Assembly: GCA_036346225.1 (NCBI GenBank)
Contig: JARFIW010001109.1
Span: forward strand, 62,001 to 126,000
Length of the DNA stretch: 64,000 bases
Reading direction: 5' to 3'
Source: Platerodrilus igneus
Taxonomy: Eukaryota; Arthropoda; Insecta; Coleoptera; Lycidae
The translations under genes and the position numbers were made by a program. Numbering within the stretch: position 1 is the first letter of the stretch; each line of letters starts with the position of its first letter. The notes under the pieces are model-generated. The model worked only from the letters and a program-made list of their open reading frames with translations, was not told the origin of the DNA and searched no databases. Of the stretch, positions 1 to 11,351 are shown piece by piece.

Positions 1-1400
1 AAAACGCGATTAAAATCTTAAACGAAGCAATCGATATGAAACCCAACCAATTTATAATAACCGAAGTTTTAAATAACCCCAACGCAGTAAAATATACAAA
101 AGTAGACAATAAAAAAATATATCAAATTCAAATAACTAAAGACGACAACGAGGAACAAATAATTAAAATTTTAAAAGAATACACCCCCGAGAAAAAACGA
201 TTTTATTTTTATTTCAATACCGAACATTTATACCAAAGATTTTCAGAATTATACATTAAACTATTCAACAACTCTGGACCTGAACTCATCAGATGTACTA
301 GAAAACTAATAACACTAGACGACCCTGACGAAATAAACGATGTAATTAGAAATCAACACGAAGGAAAAACCAACCATCGTGGAATTAACGAAACAATAAA
401 ACAACTCATAAGACGTTATTATTTTAAAGACATGAAGGACTTGACCACAGATTTCATTAACCAATGCGAATTATGTGACAAAGCGAAATACGATAGGAAA
501 CCCCCAAAGATACCCTTAATGTTAACCAAAACACCCGACAAACCATTTCAAAAACTACATGCCGATACTCTAGTAGTAGAAGCACAAAACTATCTAACAA
601 TTATAGACGCATTTACAAAAATAGGCCAAGCAATACCAATCACATCCAAAAATAGCATTGACGTGACCCAAGGATTTTTACAATATTTCACATTTTACGG
701 AACACCCGAATCAATCACTTTAGACAATGGTAGCGAATTTAAAAATGAGACAATACAAAACACGTTAGAACTTCACAAAATAAAAATTCATTTCATAACG
801 GAAAACCACCCTGAGTCAAACGGACTAATTGAACGACTACATTTAACCCTGTTAGAACAAATTCGATTATTAAGAATAAATTATAAAAAGGAACATATAA
901 CCAATTTAATGTCATACGCACTAATCGCCTATAATAACACAATTCACTCATCAACAAATTTTATACCCTTAGAATTAACATTAGGACATTCAGATTCACG
1001 AAATTCCTATGACATACACTACAATAAAGAAGTATATCAACAATATGCGAAAGACCACAAATAAAAATTAAAAATCACTTATGACAAAGTAAAAGATAAA
1101 TTAGAAAACGATAAGGAACGTATCACCACAACCCGAAATAAAAATACCGACTCAAATAAATTTTCAATAGGACAAACCGTGTATGAGAAAAACTTTCAAA
1201 GCAAGCGACATAAAACAGCACCCAGAAATTTAGGACCATTCAAAATTAAGAAAATATCAGATAAAAATATAGCAGTAGTAGACAACGGTAAAATAACGAA
1301 ATACATTCATTTAAAAAACCTAAGACACCCTGTAATTTCAGATAGACAATCATCACCCTTACCGTCAACCTCCACCCAGGTAGAACGGACAACCAAATAA
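1..1400 (+). pseudogene. Errantivirus-like LTR element, 3' end of pol (integrase)
   Basis: This is the C-terminal part of a Gypsy/errantivirus-type polyprotein; the reading frame is already open at base 3, so the gene starts before the window. It shows an HHCC zinc-binding region (HEGKTNH followed by CELC, about 345-475), then the integrase core with the first Asp in HADTL, the second in TLDNGSEF and the Glu in SNGLIERLH. Integrase joins the element's cDNA to host DNA in the nucleus. A TAA at 1062-1064 interrupts the frame, but the same frame continues to a stop at 1398-1400 through the usual C-terminal region (NLGPFKIKKI). A single nonsense change in an otherwise open frame points to a fairly recent copy. 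An env-like remnant and an LTR follow in the same direction. The family is secure; activity is not. Confidence 0.9.
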
Positions 1401-1429
1401 TAACATAAGAACATATAAAAACAACCCCG

Positions 1430-2386
1430 GTATACTACCAATTAAATTAGGAAGTATACAAAATACAATATTTACTCAAATAATATCCAACCTTACTTTA
1501 ATGCAACAAATTTTAGCAACATTAAGAAAACGAAATAATATTTTTAATAGAAATCCCGATAGTAGAAAGTAACAATTATCAATATTATCATTTATTTGCT
1601 TCTCCAACAAAGGTTACTAGCACATACCAAGTAATCATACCCAAAACCAAATTCCTATCCCTAAATGAACTGAGATATGGTTATACAAACGAAAAATGTA
1701 CTGAAGTAACACCAAATCAATATTTATGTCAATCGATGACGACAACAACCATTCAAGAAGACAGCCCTTGTGAAGTACAACTATTAAAATTCTCAAATCA
1801 TTACGAAAACTGTGAAACCAAACAAGTGCAAATAACTAATATGAAAATTCAAAAAGTTACAGATAGCAAATGGATAGCCATTTCCCCAACAGAAGTAATA
1901 GCAACCATCCACTGCAACCAAGATGAAAATAACCAAGCATTAATCGGAAGCAAACTAATTACCCTCAAAGAAGACTGTTATGTGAAATTGAAAGAAGAAG
2001 TAATCAGAGTTTATCAAGATCCCATAACAACAAAGAAACTTGCAAACCTACCGGAACTACAATTCAAAATACAACAAGAAGACGAAGAAATAAACAAGAA
2101 ACCTATGAAGCTAGAGCATCTAGACTTAGACGACCTCAACCACGCCGTGAAATTAGTGGAAAGTTATAAAGAACAATTAAGTGAAATCAAAACGCCAAAG
2201 TTACATTATAATAATATAAGTGTTTGGACAATTGTATTAATCATTCTAGTAATTTTTGTAATCATGTATGTATTATACAAAATGTACCTTAGATATAAGA
2301 ATGAAGGAAACAGTTCTAGATTTAAGGAAACAAAGAGAAAAAAGGAAACAATAAGTATACCCTTAGAAACAATGAATTTTAAATAA
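1430..2386 (+). pseudogene. Env-like remnant of the errantivirus-like element
   Basis: Errantiviruses carry a third gene for an envelope-like membrane glycoprotein downstream of pol. Here the long open stretch runs from 1736 to 2386 (216 codons). The same frame stays open and env-like upstream to about 1535, before stops and a shift break it, so 1736 is probably not the true start. The C-terminal part has one strongly hydrophobic membrane segment (about 2220-2290, VWTIVLIILVIFVIMYVLY) followed by a short basic tail, as expected for a single-pass protein. Several cysteines precede it. Position between pol and the 3' LTR supports the call. The N-terminal part is decayed. Confidence 0.7.
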
Positions 2387-2444
2387 TGTATTTTATGTAT
2401 TTAAAAATTAAGAAAAACCTTAATTTTTCATTTACGGTGGGAGG

Positions 2445-2943
2445 AGTTATGTATCCCCCAATTACCTATATATATTGATGTATTGAATCTAATATGAATT
2501 ATTAGAAATTATTAAGTATAAGTTCAATGCAACATTGTAACACAAGGATAACCCAGAGAGGTTATCGACAGTTCATGAGAACGGAATGCAGCTTTGCATC
2601 CGTGAGGGCAGTGATACTGCAGGTGGCAGGTCACAGGCGGTCAACATACCGCAGTTACTTAGAATTAAGTTGTTACATTGTAATAAAGTGTACAATAAAG
2701 AGAAACGCAGACATGAGATCTGCAAGTTCTCACAGCCGTGTGAGGGGCAGGTTATTATAAAAGGCCCGGGAGCTCAATGCCCGGCAGTCAGTCTTCAAAC
2801 TCCATACTTCGTTGTTTGAGCTACTCACTAGTACAATAATTATTTTAGTATTATGTACAAGTTATCTAAATTTTAACTTAATAAAAATTTGTTAAAGTCA
2901 AAGTGTTTTTAAAAAACCAGCTCCAAAGGCCCGAACTTTAACT
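2445..2943 (+). repeat. 3' LTR of the errantivirus-like element
   Basis: A purine tract (GGTGGGAGG, 2437-2444) is followed directly by AGTTA, the usual first bases of gypsy-type LTRs. Taking the inverted TAACT at 2939-2943 as the end gives a 499-bp LTR. It contains a TATA box, an initiator-like CAGTCAGTC and an AATAAA at 2880-2885, which is the order U3-R-U5 requires. The 5' LTR lies outside the window, so the right end rests on the short inverted repeat alone. Confidence 0.7.
2756..2795 (+). promoter_or_regulatory. LTR core promoter (TATA and initiator)
   Basis: TATAAAAG at 2756-2763 is followed about 25-30 bases later by AGTCAGTC, a good arthropod initiator. The spacing fits a real RNA polymerase II start inside the LTR. 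Confidence 0.6.
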
Positions 2944-3432
2944 CGCGTCGCTCAGAAAAAGTGGGAAATGGAGCCAAGCGAGTTGATTGCTAAAAGTTAA
3001 ACGAGAAGGGCTAGAAATTTAGGTGGTAGAAGCATATGTGTGCAATAGAGCGATATGTACAAGGAAGATTAAGGATGTTTGCTTGAAGTTAGAGGCGTGG
3101 AGTATTGGCTAATCCGGAGATTTGGAAACGACAGTTGACGCTTTTAAGTGCATTACCACGTACTGTTGCGTTATGTTATGAAAAATTACGAGAAATCGAC
3201 AGTTTTCGAGTAAAATAAGACAACGGTTAAACAGATATACGTGCTATTTCTTAAACAGGGGGGAAGAAACAGGTTGGATTATATAATCAGTAACAGAGAG
3301 GGGTTTCACTCTCTTTGCCTTTTGCTCTTTGATTCCATCGGTAATACAGTGAGTTTACTTTCACGTGAATTAGTGTAGTCGAATTAAATAAAATTTATTC
3401 AAAAGCTGGTAAAGCGTTATTAGTGAATAATA

Positions 3433-3612
3433 ATGTTGAGATGTAAGTACAAAGATTTTCGTTTGGATGCACAAGAAGTACTAGAATTTGAAAATTGTTT
3501 GGATGTGGATCAAAGCGAAGTTTGGGTAATCGAATTTATTGGCAAAAGAAATGAAATTTGGAGATTGGATATTTTGATTGAAATTTATAAAAAAAAAGAG
3601 TTTTTGGAGTAG
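3433..3612 (+). CDS. Small acidic ORF inside the LTR-like region (unknown)
   Basis: ATG at 3433 opens a 59-codon frame ending with TAG at 3610. The predicted peptide is acidic and well mixed in composition (for example QSEVWVIEFIGKRNEIWRLD), unlike the low-complexity reading of nearby AT-rich DNA. A more GC-rich stretch at 3618-3732 also reads as protein in one frame (GINGQTEDLPDGNIYK) and ends at a GT donor. I do not recognise either. They could be a short leader exon of the retroelement or chance. No homologue is visible in the window. Confidence 0.25.
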   Translation: MLRCKYKDFRLDAQEVLEFENCLDVDQSEVWVIEFIGKRNEIWRLDILIEIYKKKEFLE

Positions 3613-4359
3613 AGGTAGGTATGGTACAAATGGGGCTTCGACCATGGAATTAACGGACAGACGGAGGACCTACCAGACGGCAACATCTACAAGGTGATAG
3701 TTGGTGGAACGCAGTACGAAGACAACTACAAGGTAGGAGATAGAATAAGACATTTCATGGTGAATATTTTCATAGTGTTTGTGCTGTTTTGATGTGTTTT
3801 ATGAGTATTTGCTTTGATTTTTATTTGAACAGACATTTATAGGACTGTTAAAACGAGATTGATTTTGAGCATTATTCATTAATTTGCAGATAACCAAAAG
3901 TTGTAAAAAGGTATAGAGGGTTTTTTGATATTGGTCGTGCAGAGAATTTATATGCACATTTATAAAGTTTTAAGGTGAGCTCATGCTAGAACGAAGGGTA
4001 ACGTAACGTATGAGGAATGCCCTCTTACTTTAATAAAAAGTTAAAAGGGTTATCAATATGCAAAATGATTGTTATAAAATTTAGTGAACACATGAATGTA
4101 TATAAAGCGATGGTATTTTAAATTTGAAAAAAAAAGTAATTTGGATTTCATATAAATAGAGTGTGATATTTCGGTTAATTGAGTTATTTTTGAATGCATG
4201 ATTGATGTGGATTTCTATTTAGGTTTCTATGGTAATAATGGGAGAAAGTTTGTTTGATGTAACAGGTAGGTGTATGTAATATATAGGAAGCATCGAATTA
4301 AGAAGACGATTCAGGAGCAGCCGAGGCAAGATTTTAGAGTAATTTCACAGCATTTTTAT

Positions 4360-4430
4360 AGCAGCCCAACGCAGGAACACAAGAGCACCAGGTTTAACTA
4401 CACAAGATTATGGCACCCAATTTGTGGGGC
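4360..4430 (+). promoter_or_regulatory. Primer-binding-site-like pair
   Basis: TGGCACCCAATTTGTGGGGC (4411-4430) closely resembles the tRNA-Lys1,2 complement used as primer-binding site by many retroelements. A weaker copy, AGCAGCCCAACGCAGG, lies at 4360-4375. Both follow short AT-rich spacers; TTTCACAGCA precedes the first. Confidence 0.5.
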
Positions 4431-4471
4431 ATGATTCCAGCGTAAACCTCACAATAATATATATAATATAT

Positions 4472-4730
<259 letters not shown>

Positions 4731-4759
4731 AGACTACCTGGCAGGGATATTGGTGGCGC

Positions 4760-5620
4760 GAACGAAGGCAGACCTCAGCATGTTATTGAAGACTAGGTGC
4801 TAGATAAAATCAACGCCGATCAGACCACATTAGTACGTGCTATTTCCCACCGAACCGGAATTTTGAAAATTACAGTCCATCGAGTGTTAATCAACTATCA
4901 ACTTCACACGTATCACATCCAACGGCTGCAGACACTTAGCCGTGCGACTATCATGCCCGGTTAATATTTTGTTGTCAGATGCTGCAGAGAATTAGGTGCA
5001 AATCCGAATTTTTTAAATCAAATCTTGTGGAGCGTGTCTGAAAATGAAATTTTAAATCTCCATAATCTACATAGATGTGAATTTGAAAATCCCCATGCAA
5101 TACAACAAGATAATCGCAGTATCAATTTACAATCAATTAGTGGACTGGAATTTTAAACGGGAAGATTCTAGGGCCCTTTAAGTTGCCTGAAACATTAAAC
5201 GGGGAACGGTATCTGCAGTTTCTGCAAAGTGATCTTCCTAATCTATTGAAAGACGTTCCTTTTACATTGAGGTGCATTATATGGCTGCAGAATGACGGTT
5301 GTGCTGCTCACTACGCCGTGCAAATGTCCATTTGAATAATACTTTTTCGGAGAGATGGATAGTACGCTTGGGGCCAATTTTGTAGCTGTAGCCCCCACGG
5401 TCCCTTGATTTCAATCCACTGGATTCTTATTACTGGAGTTGCGCCTGAAAGGAAAAGTGTACCATAGCCCAGTCGACTCGATCAGGGAATTACGCGAGCG
5501 TGTTCAAACAGCAGCTCAAGAAATACGTGAGGCAAGACACATACGATACGTCTAACGCTCCTTCATACGTAAATGTAGAGCTTATATAAGAGCAGGCTGA
5601 GAGCACGTTGAACCTCTAAT
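4760..5620 (+). pseudogene. Decayed mariner/IS630-superfamily transposase
   Basis: Translation in shifting frames recovers pieces of a DDE transposase common in insect genomes: an N-terminal DNA-binding part (about 4830-4930, including TVHRVLINYQLHTYH), a core piece around 5285 (WLQNDGCAAHYAVQV, with the second catalytic Asp), and the C-terminal region at 5460-5590 (SPVDSIRELRERVQTAAQEI, then ARHIRYV). Several stops and frameshifts lie between them. It belongs to the same broad superfamily as the much better preserved copy at 44047. No terminal repeats were found. Confidence 0.75.
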
Positions 5621-7830
5621 TTAAGGTGTATGTATTTTTAAATAAACATTGAAGCTTTATTGTGTGCTTGTTTCGGGAATACCTGTACGTGTAGTTGAAA
5701 TAAAGTCAATTTTAATCACAATCAATAGCATAATAATTGAACTCAACCATATTGTAATGTGTCAATATGTGGGTCTTTACAAGTATAGTAGCAATCACAT
5801 TATCTCCAATGAGACAAATATGAGTGTAAGACATTTTTGAAAACCAGAATTCTTAAGATAATTTTAAAGAAATGGCACAGGCCAGATTGATTAAATTTTT
5901 CACACCACCAGGGGGCAAAGTCCGTTGCTGAAATAAAGGCAAAGAGCAAATTCATAAAGTGCTAGATTATTCTGACAATGCCATAATTGATTAAGAATAA
6001 TTGAGATGTGTCATTATTAACATAGGTATTTCTGAATATTTTGAAACAATCAGATTGCAAAAATTTCTTCAGTTATTCAAATAGTTCTAAATAGACTAAC
6101 ACAAGAATATGTTATTTCCAAAAATTGGAAAAGCGTTATCTCGAAATCCGTAAGATTTTCACCAAGGTCAAAATGTGATAATCAGATAGACCATAGGGTG
6201 GCCCATCCATGATTAACTGGTAATCCACTATTTACATGACACCTTGTATCCACTATTTACAGGCCACATATATTGCTACGATCTCTTGTCTCAGCTGTTA
6301 AAATTCTACTACTACTGCTTGTAACAGTTTTTTTGACCACTGCAGAACGTCAATAAATTCTTAGTTTAACAAACCTTTTGTCTAGTCCATTATATCACGT
6401 AAACATTTTCAATTAAATAAATATCTGTATTGGAATCATGAGGTCTAACCGTCATACAGAGTGCTAGTTTGGTTGCTAACATCAGGCAAATTTAGATGAA
6501 GAACTTTTAAATAATCGTTTTGTATATCAATTGTAAGACTTCTTCGTATATTCATTTGTTAGAATGATTCCATCTTATCTAGTTTTATAAAAATAAGGCC
6601 GTCTAAATGTTGTGTTTCAAGATGATATTAATCCTTTATTTGCATCTACGAGTACCAAGTTATAGTTCATTCACGTCAATATTGCGATAAGAAAATATTG
6701 ATCTAGTATGACCGTCCTTCAAATTTACTAGAATAGTTGGATTTAATGGAATGTTCTGCGAGAAAACTGTATGTTTAAATTTTAAAGAAACGTTCTACAA
6801 AGTACATAGAAATTTTACGGTTTGAATCTAAAGTCCGATAATTAATGGAGACAACTACATGATGGTAAATATTTTGGTAACGATCTACGCATAGTAGAAC
6901 ATCTAAGTTTTGTAATGGATTTTGGTTGGTCCCGTTGGTGCGTATAAAAAAAACGCTTTAAGTTCATATGGTCCGGTACAAAGATCACGCAGCTGATTAT
7001 GTGCTGTACAACACGTGGAGCCTACGTCAATTGCTTGCCCGAAAAACGTATGTATTAACACCTGTTCTAACATGCTGTAGCACCATCACATAAACAACAT
7101 CCGTTGAAACGAGGTAAGAGATTTGTATTATTCTTACATCACGTTTACACATGGCGATCTTTGATACAAGGCTGCACCAGAAAATAACTTTGTGATGACT
7201 TATTACCATTAATCTGTTTAACAAACTAGAAAAGACTTTGATAAACTTTTATTACCAATATAAATGCAGTGAAATCACAGTTACTATTATTAATGAAATT
7301 AAGCAAATCCAAAGAGTTCTTATTAAAGTTTCATTTATGCATAATTTCACTTACAGCTTTTGAACATTGAATTAATAGACAATTTAGATATTTTTTATAT
7401 ATATATGTATAAACCGAATAACATATCTGGTATTTTTGGTATAGATTTGAGTTAAGAAAGAAACACTTAAAGTTTTTGATATTTCGTTTGAATTCATAAT
7501 CCTACCTCAGGGTAGATGAAATTTGTATTATCTTTTCTTAAACGTAAATTGTATACATACAATTTTTTATGAAGAAACAACTTTTAATTAAAGAATCAAC
7601 ATTTTATTTTCTTAATTAATTGTTTTATTTTGCACAAGTAAGTTCAGAAATAGTGTAACCAGGTAAATGAATAGATAGCATAATAGCCTTTTCAGAATTT
7701 GAAGCGTAAAATCTGTGTTCATAATAGTGTGTGCATAATTAATCTTTCCTGTGTTTTTTTTATATGAGGTAGCAAGAGAATACCTCTTGTGTCCTCACTT
7801 TGTTAATTTAATTAAATTCTCTTTACAGTT
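5621..7830. other. AT-rich DNA, nothing recognised
   Basis: I find no convincing coding region, RNA gene or terminal repeat. A short direct duplication of TATCCACTATTTACA occurs at about 6217 and 6248, next to AGGGTGGCCCATCC at about 6196, which resembles a mariner end. Confidence 0.4.
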
Positions 7831-8513
7831 TCTGCGTTAGCAGTTAATACGAGATTCCTCTCTAAGGACTTCCAAGTCCCCCTTAGGGAAACCCTGTGTT
7901 TAAAACTTAATGACTTGGTGGCGCCCTCCCTAAACCCCTGTTTTGGTAAGAATCAAGCCCTAGTAAGAGAATAATGTTTTGTAAAAAGAACCACGACCAA
8001 TCCTCATAAGCTCTACCCAAGGAATAGACCCCTAGCATAGTCGGAAGATATTTACGTTCCATCATTTTAAGGAAATCCTTCCTTAAAGTTTACTGGTTCT
8101 ATTTGGGGATATTAGAGAACCCACAGGTTACTTTAATTATACAATACACCCCCAACCACCAAGTGTTAATTTAGTAAGATGCTTAAAGAAGTTTTCCACA
8201 GCCGCTCAGCTGCTTCCTGAAATACAAAATCAACTACTGGACAATAAAACGCTGCGACGATAAATAGCCTACATTTATTAACATAGCAGAAAGAATGTAC
8301 ACGCCAAAATCAAAATTATACTCCTCTTTCACACATTAATTATAAGTTATATACATCCCATTTAAAAATACTCACTTAACGGTACATTTCGATATCGATA
8401 ATTACCTCAGATAAATTTTTCCTTCCAATTAAATCAGAGAAAGTAATAGGCTTTTTCCACTTCTCTTATTTTAACCCTGATTCAATATGAGCTCATAGTA
8501 AAACCTTAACCTT
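7831..8513. other. Locally GC-richer unique stretch, function unknown
   Basis: The part at 7850-8160 has more C runs than its neighbours (for example TGGTGGCGCCCTCC at about 7917) but no clear reading frame or repeat partner. It lies just downstream of the family B repeat in that repeat's orientation and may be its leader or internal remnant. Confidence 0.3.
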
Positions 8514-9930
8514 TCGTGCTAATTCTTGCACATCAATAATCAAAAGGACCCTTTCATCTTGTACATAAATCATATAGTACAAATGTCATAAATCACTCCT
8601 TAACCTAAATTCCCACATAAAATACAGTAAAACAAGTCAACTTGAAAATTTCAATCCGTACCTCTTCCCTTGTTTGTCCTCTTAGTTCATAAAATTATAC
8701 CCCCAATGCACCAACTCATTAAGCACCTATCTACACACATATACAACGAAAATCTACAGCTACCTGGATTCTATGTTCACCCACGAACCAGCTACCATTG
8801 TATCGAGAACTGCTGCATTCAGGAACACCCCAATCTGGATTGCTATAACCACAATGGCAAGCTGCAACCATATCACCACAAAGTCATCTCGGCTACCAAT
8901 TTGATAGTGCATCCAAACTCCAAACCTCTTCTACTAGTACCATAAATTGTTGGTAATCAACCAAAATTGACCAAATACTGATATCTACTCCATTTCAAAT
9001 TCCATATTTGGCACACTCCGTGCAAATTAAAATCAAAAAGTTTTTACTTACATCAATTATAGTACATGAATTAAACTTTTATGCAAACGTAAAAGCATTT
9101 TAGCCTTGAAGCTGTCAGCAACATACTCTTGTCTAAACATAAGAACTGTAAGCAGCTTGAAAACTAAGAGAGCCTCATATCCATGTCAGGCGGTTTATAT
9201 TTAGTTCCCCCACCCCTAAAAGTCTGCCACCATTCCTCATATTTCCTTCAATACAAACATTTGTACATCTCATCCTCTAACCGGCATGATTTTCTTCGAA
9301 AACACAAACTTCAATTTCACAACACCCTCCCATACTAAATCGTTTTCGTCGTATTTAAATATCTCACTCCAATCACGTTGTGTATACCCATTCCAGCTAA
9401 CAAAAGTTACCGTTTAAACTATGCCTATTTTCACATTTGTTACTTTCATCCCACTTCTGCATACACGCTAAAAACACCTATCTCTTACTTTGTTTTCAAT
9501 CCCTGTGTACAACGAACAACAACTACCCCCTCTAATAATCTTGTGTATTCGCCCATGTCAACGACAGCTAACGTTCAAACTACGCCTATCCCTTAATACG
9601 TCTTATACCTATTTCACTTATCCATCTATACTCACATCAACTATCTCTCTTATACCGTGTTTTCAAGTTTCATTGTAACGGACAATAGCTGTTTCCAATC
9701 CACACCATTTCTGCGTATACTAATGGTCCTTAAGAAGCTATAAATTTCTTTAATTAACGTCGGTAACTGGAATTGCTGTTGATTGTCCGACTGTTATTTT
9801 CCCTGCTTAATATTAATTCACGGAACCTAGCTCCTTCAAAGCACTTTCAAAATGCTTTTAAACAAATAATATAACCGTCAACTTTGCATTCATTTACAAC
9901 TACCTGGAAACTACAACGGTTTGAAATAAG
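8514..9930 (-). repeat. LTR-like repeat, family B, copy 1
   Basis: The reverse complement aligns by eye, end to end, with 32680-34090. Shared blocks include ATTCAGGAAYACCCCAATCT near 8818 (33776 in the other copy), the CTTACTTTGTTTTC block near 9485, and AGCTATAAATTTCTTTAATT near 9736. On the minus strand a TATA-like AAATATAAACC (about 9200) precedes a CTCTTAGTTTTC initiator-like sequence, as at 33387 in copy 2. Copy 2 is followed by a gag fragment, so this is probably an LTR; here only the LTR survives. The short reading frames within it are shadows. Confidence 0.65.
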
Positions 9931-10001
9931 TTAAAGCTTTTTAGAAAATGTTTCTACAATCTACACTTATTACATATTAATAGTATATTACATTACTAGC
10001 G

Positions 10002-10100
10002 TAGAAAGTGACCCATTTCACACGAGTGGAAGAGTATTGTCGCACGAGGCGTCAGCCGAGTGCGACTATTCCACGAGTGTGAAATGTCACTTTCCACGCG
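10002..10100. repeat. Near-perfect palindrome with GC-rich loop
   Basis: The left arm begins AGAAAGTGACCCATTTCACA and the right arm ends TGTGAAATGTCACTTTCC, with GTCGCAC and GTGCGAC facing each other around a short GAGGCGTCAGCCGA loop. This gives a stem of over 35 bp, typical of foldback-type insect repeats. Confidence 0.8.
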
Positions 10101-10116
10101 AGTACTGTACACTATT

Positions 10117-10638
10117 GTTCCGACGACCACCACTAAAAACAATTACGAAATAGTTATTTTTATGCTTATTTGCAATAAATGTGTACGCAATAATGCAAGA
10201 CAGACATACACCTATAAAATTTATTTGACGTTTTGATGTTGAAAATTCGAACACCTACTTTGTTTTTATAAAATCCGCGAATCTGTTGCTTTTAGCGTAT
10301 GCATTCTCAATTTTTATTGAAGAAATCATTTCAATTACAAACTAATATGAGTAATTACATCTTTAAGTAAAACGGAAACTGTCAGTATCGATTTAACTAT
10401 GGGTATTTTAAACTGTTATTAGCCAAAACGAAACGAATGAATGCAAAAAGGTAGAAACCGGTAGTCGTTTGGGTTGCCTAGGTAACTAGCATACTAACAT
10501 CAGTCATATCACTCTAGAGTTGAAAAGTATTTCAACACTAGAGTGATATGTACTTTCGCACTCTAGAGTGATATACTTTACTTTCTACATAAATAAGTAG
10601 TGTGTAATCTGTTGTTTTCACAAGTGGTCGTCGGAAAA
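10117..10638. mobile_element. Small non-autonomous element with inverted ends
   Basis: GTTCCGACGACCACCACT at the left faces AGTGGTCGTCGGAAA at the right (10623-10637). The interior has no reading frame. A second hairpin, CACTCTAGAGTTGAA with TTCAACACTAGAGTG (10510-10550), and a third copy of CTCTAGAGTGATAT (10560) sit near the right end. The target duplication is not clear. Confidence 0.55.
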
Positions 10639-10799
10639 AGCTATACTTTCACAGGATGTTTTTAATATGCAATGCGTTTTATCTATATGTATTTAAAATA
10701 AAAGCGTTTCAAAGGGGTTTGCTGTATTTCCATATGCTGAACCACGGAATAAATTACCAAATGAATAATTAATGCCCTTTTAACCCCTAAATATTACAG

Positions 10800-10848
<49 letters not shown>

Positions 10849-10889
10849 AAGTAAAAAGATTTAGTGGCAAGTGACTCAAATTCAGTCAC

Positions 10890-10932
10890 CCAGACATCTT
10901 GTCGACACGTTTCGCCCTAATTCATCAAGCCA
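10890..10932 (-). ncRNA. Hammerhead-ribozyme-like motif (left arm)
   Basis: On the minus strand it reads TTGATGAATTAGGGCGAAAC then GTGTCGACAAG. It keeps GAUGA, GGGCGAAAC and the GUC cleavage site, but has lost the 5' side of stem II. Its lesion differs from that of the right arm, so the common ancestor was probably intact. Confidence 0.45.
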
Positions 10933-11174
10933 GGAGTAGCAAAGCATCAGCTACCTCACAGTTTGTGTCACTGTGTCGTTTCACCTGACATCGCAGGTTT
11001 TAGCAAAGGTCGGCAAGAATGAGATCCGGCTCAACTACCTTTTTCCAGTGCCAAAAGTTATAATTTAAAAGACAGGTAAGTTTAAAGAGCCATTAATTAA
11101 TACAAAGTACAAACTGTGAGCTAGGTGATGCTGTACTTCCAATAATGTTTTCATTAAATATTACAACTTTACTA

Positions 11175-11221
11175 CATCTGTCCGATGAGTCCCAATTAGG
11201 GCGAAACACGTCGACAGGATG
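11175..11221 (+). ncRNA. Hammerhead-ribozyme-like motif (right arm)
   Basis: CATCTGTC (11175-11182) pairs with GACAGGATG (11213-11221) as stem I with one bulge. CGATGA is the core with one U missing from the usual CUGAUGA. GTCCC/GGGC form stem II, then GAAAC and a two-base-loop stem III end at GTC, the expected cleavage site (after 11212). The missing U probably disables this copy. Confidence 0.55.
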
Positions 11222-11297
11222 CCCTCGTGGCTGAATTTGAGTCACTTGCCAATCATTTTTTTTACTTTGTATTAATTGAAGACTTATTAAACTTTCT

Positions 11298-11351
<54 letters not shown>

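Larger units (their letters stand above)
2944..4440 (+). repeat. Degenerate LTR and leader of a long-LTR retrotransposon
   Basis: No second copy lies in the window, but the layout matches the 2-kb LTRs at 11350 and 16446. It has a TATA box (TATATAA, 3280-3286), then TTTCACTCTC, a candidate splice donor (ACTACAAG/GTAGG, exon end 3732), then GAGCAGCCGAGGC at 4315-4327, and finally primer-binding-site-like units at 4360 and 4411. The GAGCAGCCGAGGC block also occurs at 13350 and 18453 at the LTR/leader junction. The body of the element is missing; a microsatellite follows. The LTR start is unknown. Confidence 0.45.
10801..11349. mobile_element. Large imperfect palindrome carrying two hammerhead-like arms
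   Basis: TA runs at 10801-10845 and 11305-11349 bracket two inverted arms. ACAAAGTAAAAA, GGCAAGTGACTCAAATTCAG and TCGACACGTTTCGCCCTAAT on the left recur reversed on the right, and a further inner pair (CAGCTACCTCACAGTTTGT with ACAAACTGTGAGCTAGGTG) extends the symmetry. Each arm contains a hammerhead-like core. Hammerhead motifs with minimal stem III are known from Penelope-like elements and retrozymes, so this may be two terminal repeats of such an element joined head to head. No reverse transcriptase lies here. Confidence 0.6.

Noticed and set aside
2527..2819. Two overlapping 77-codon plus-strand frames
   Set aside because: They lie inside the errantivirus LTR over its TATA box and start site; no coding features.
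7917..7945. TGGTGGCGCCCTCC as a primer-binding site
   Set aside because: The bases after TGGCGCC do not match a tRNA 3' end pattern and no LTR end precedes it.
8670..8945. 91-codon plus-strand frame
   Set aside because: It lies in the family B repeat, antisense to its likely transcription; the homologous region at 33640-33861 is recognisable as protein only through DNA similarity.
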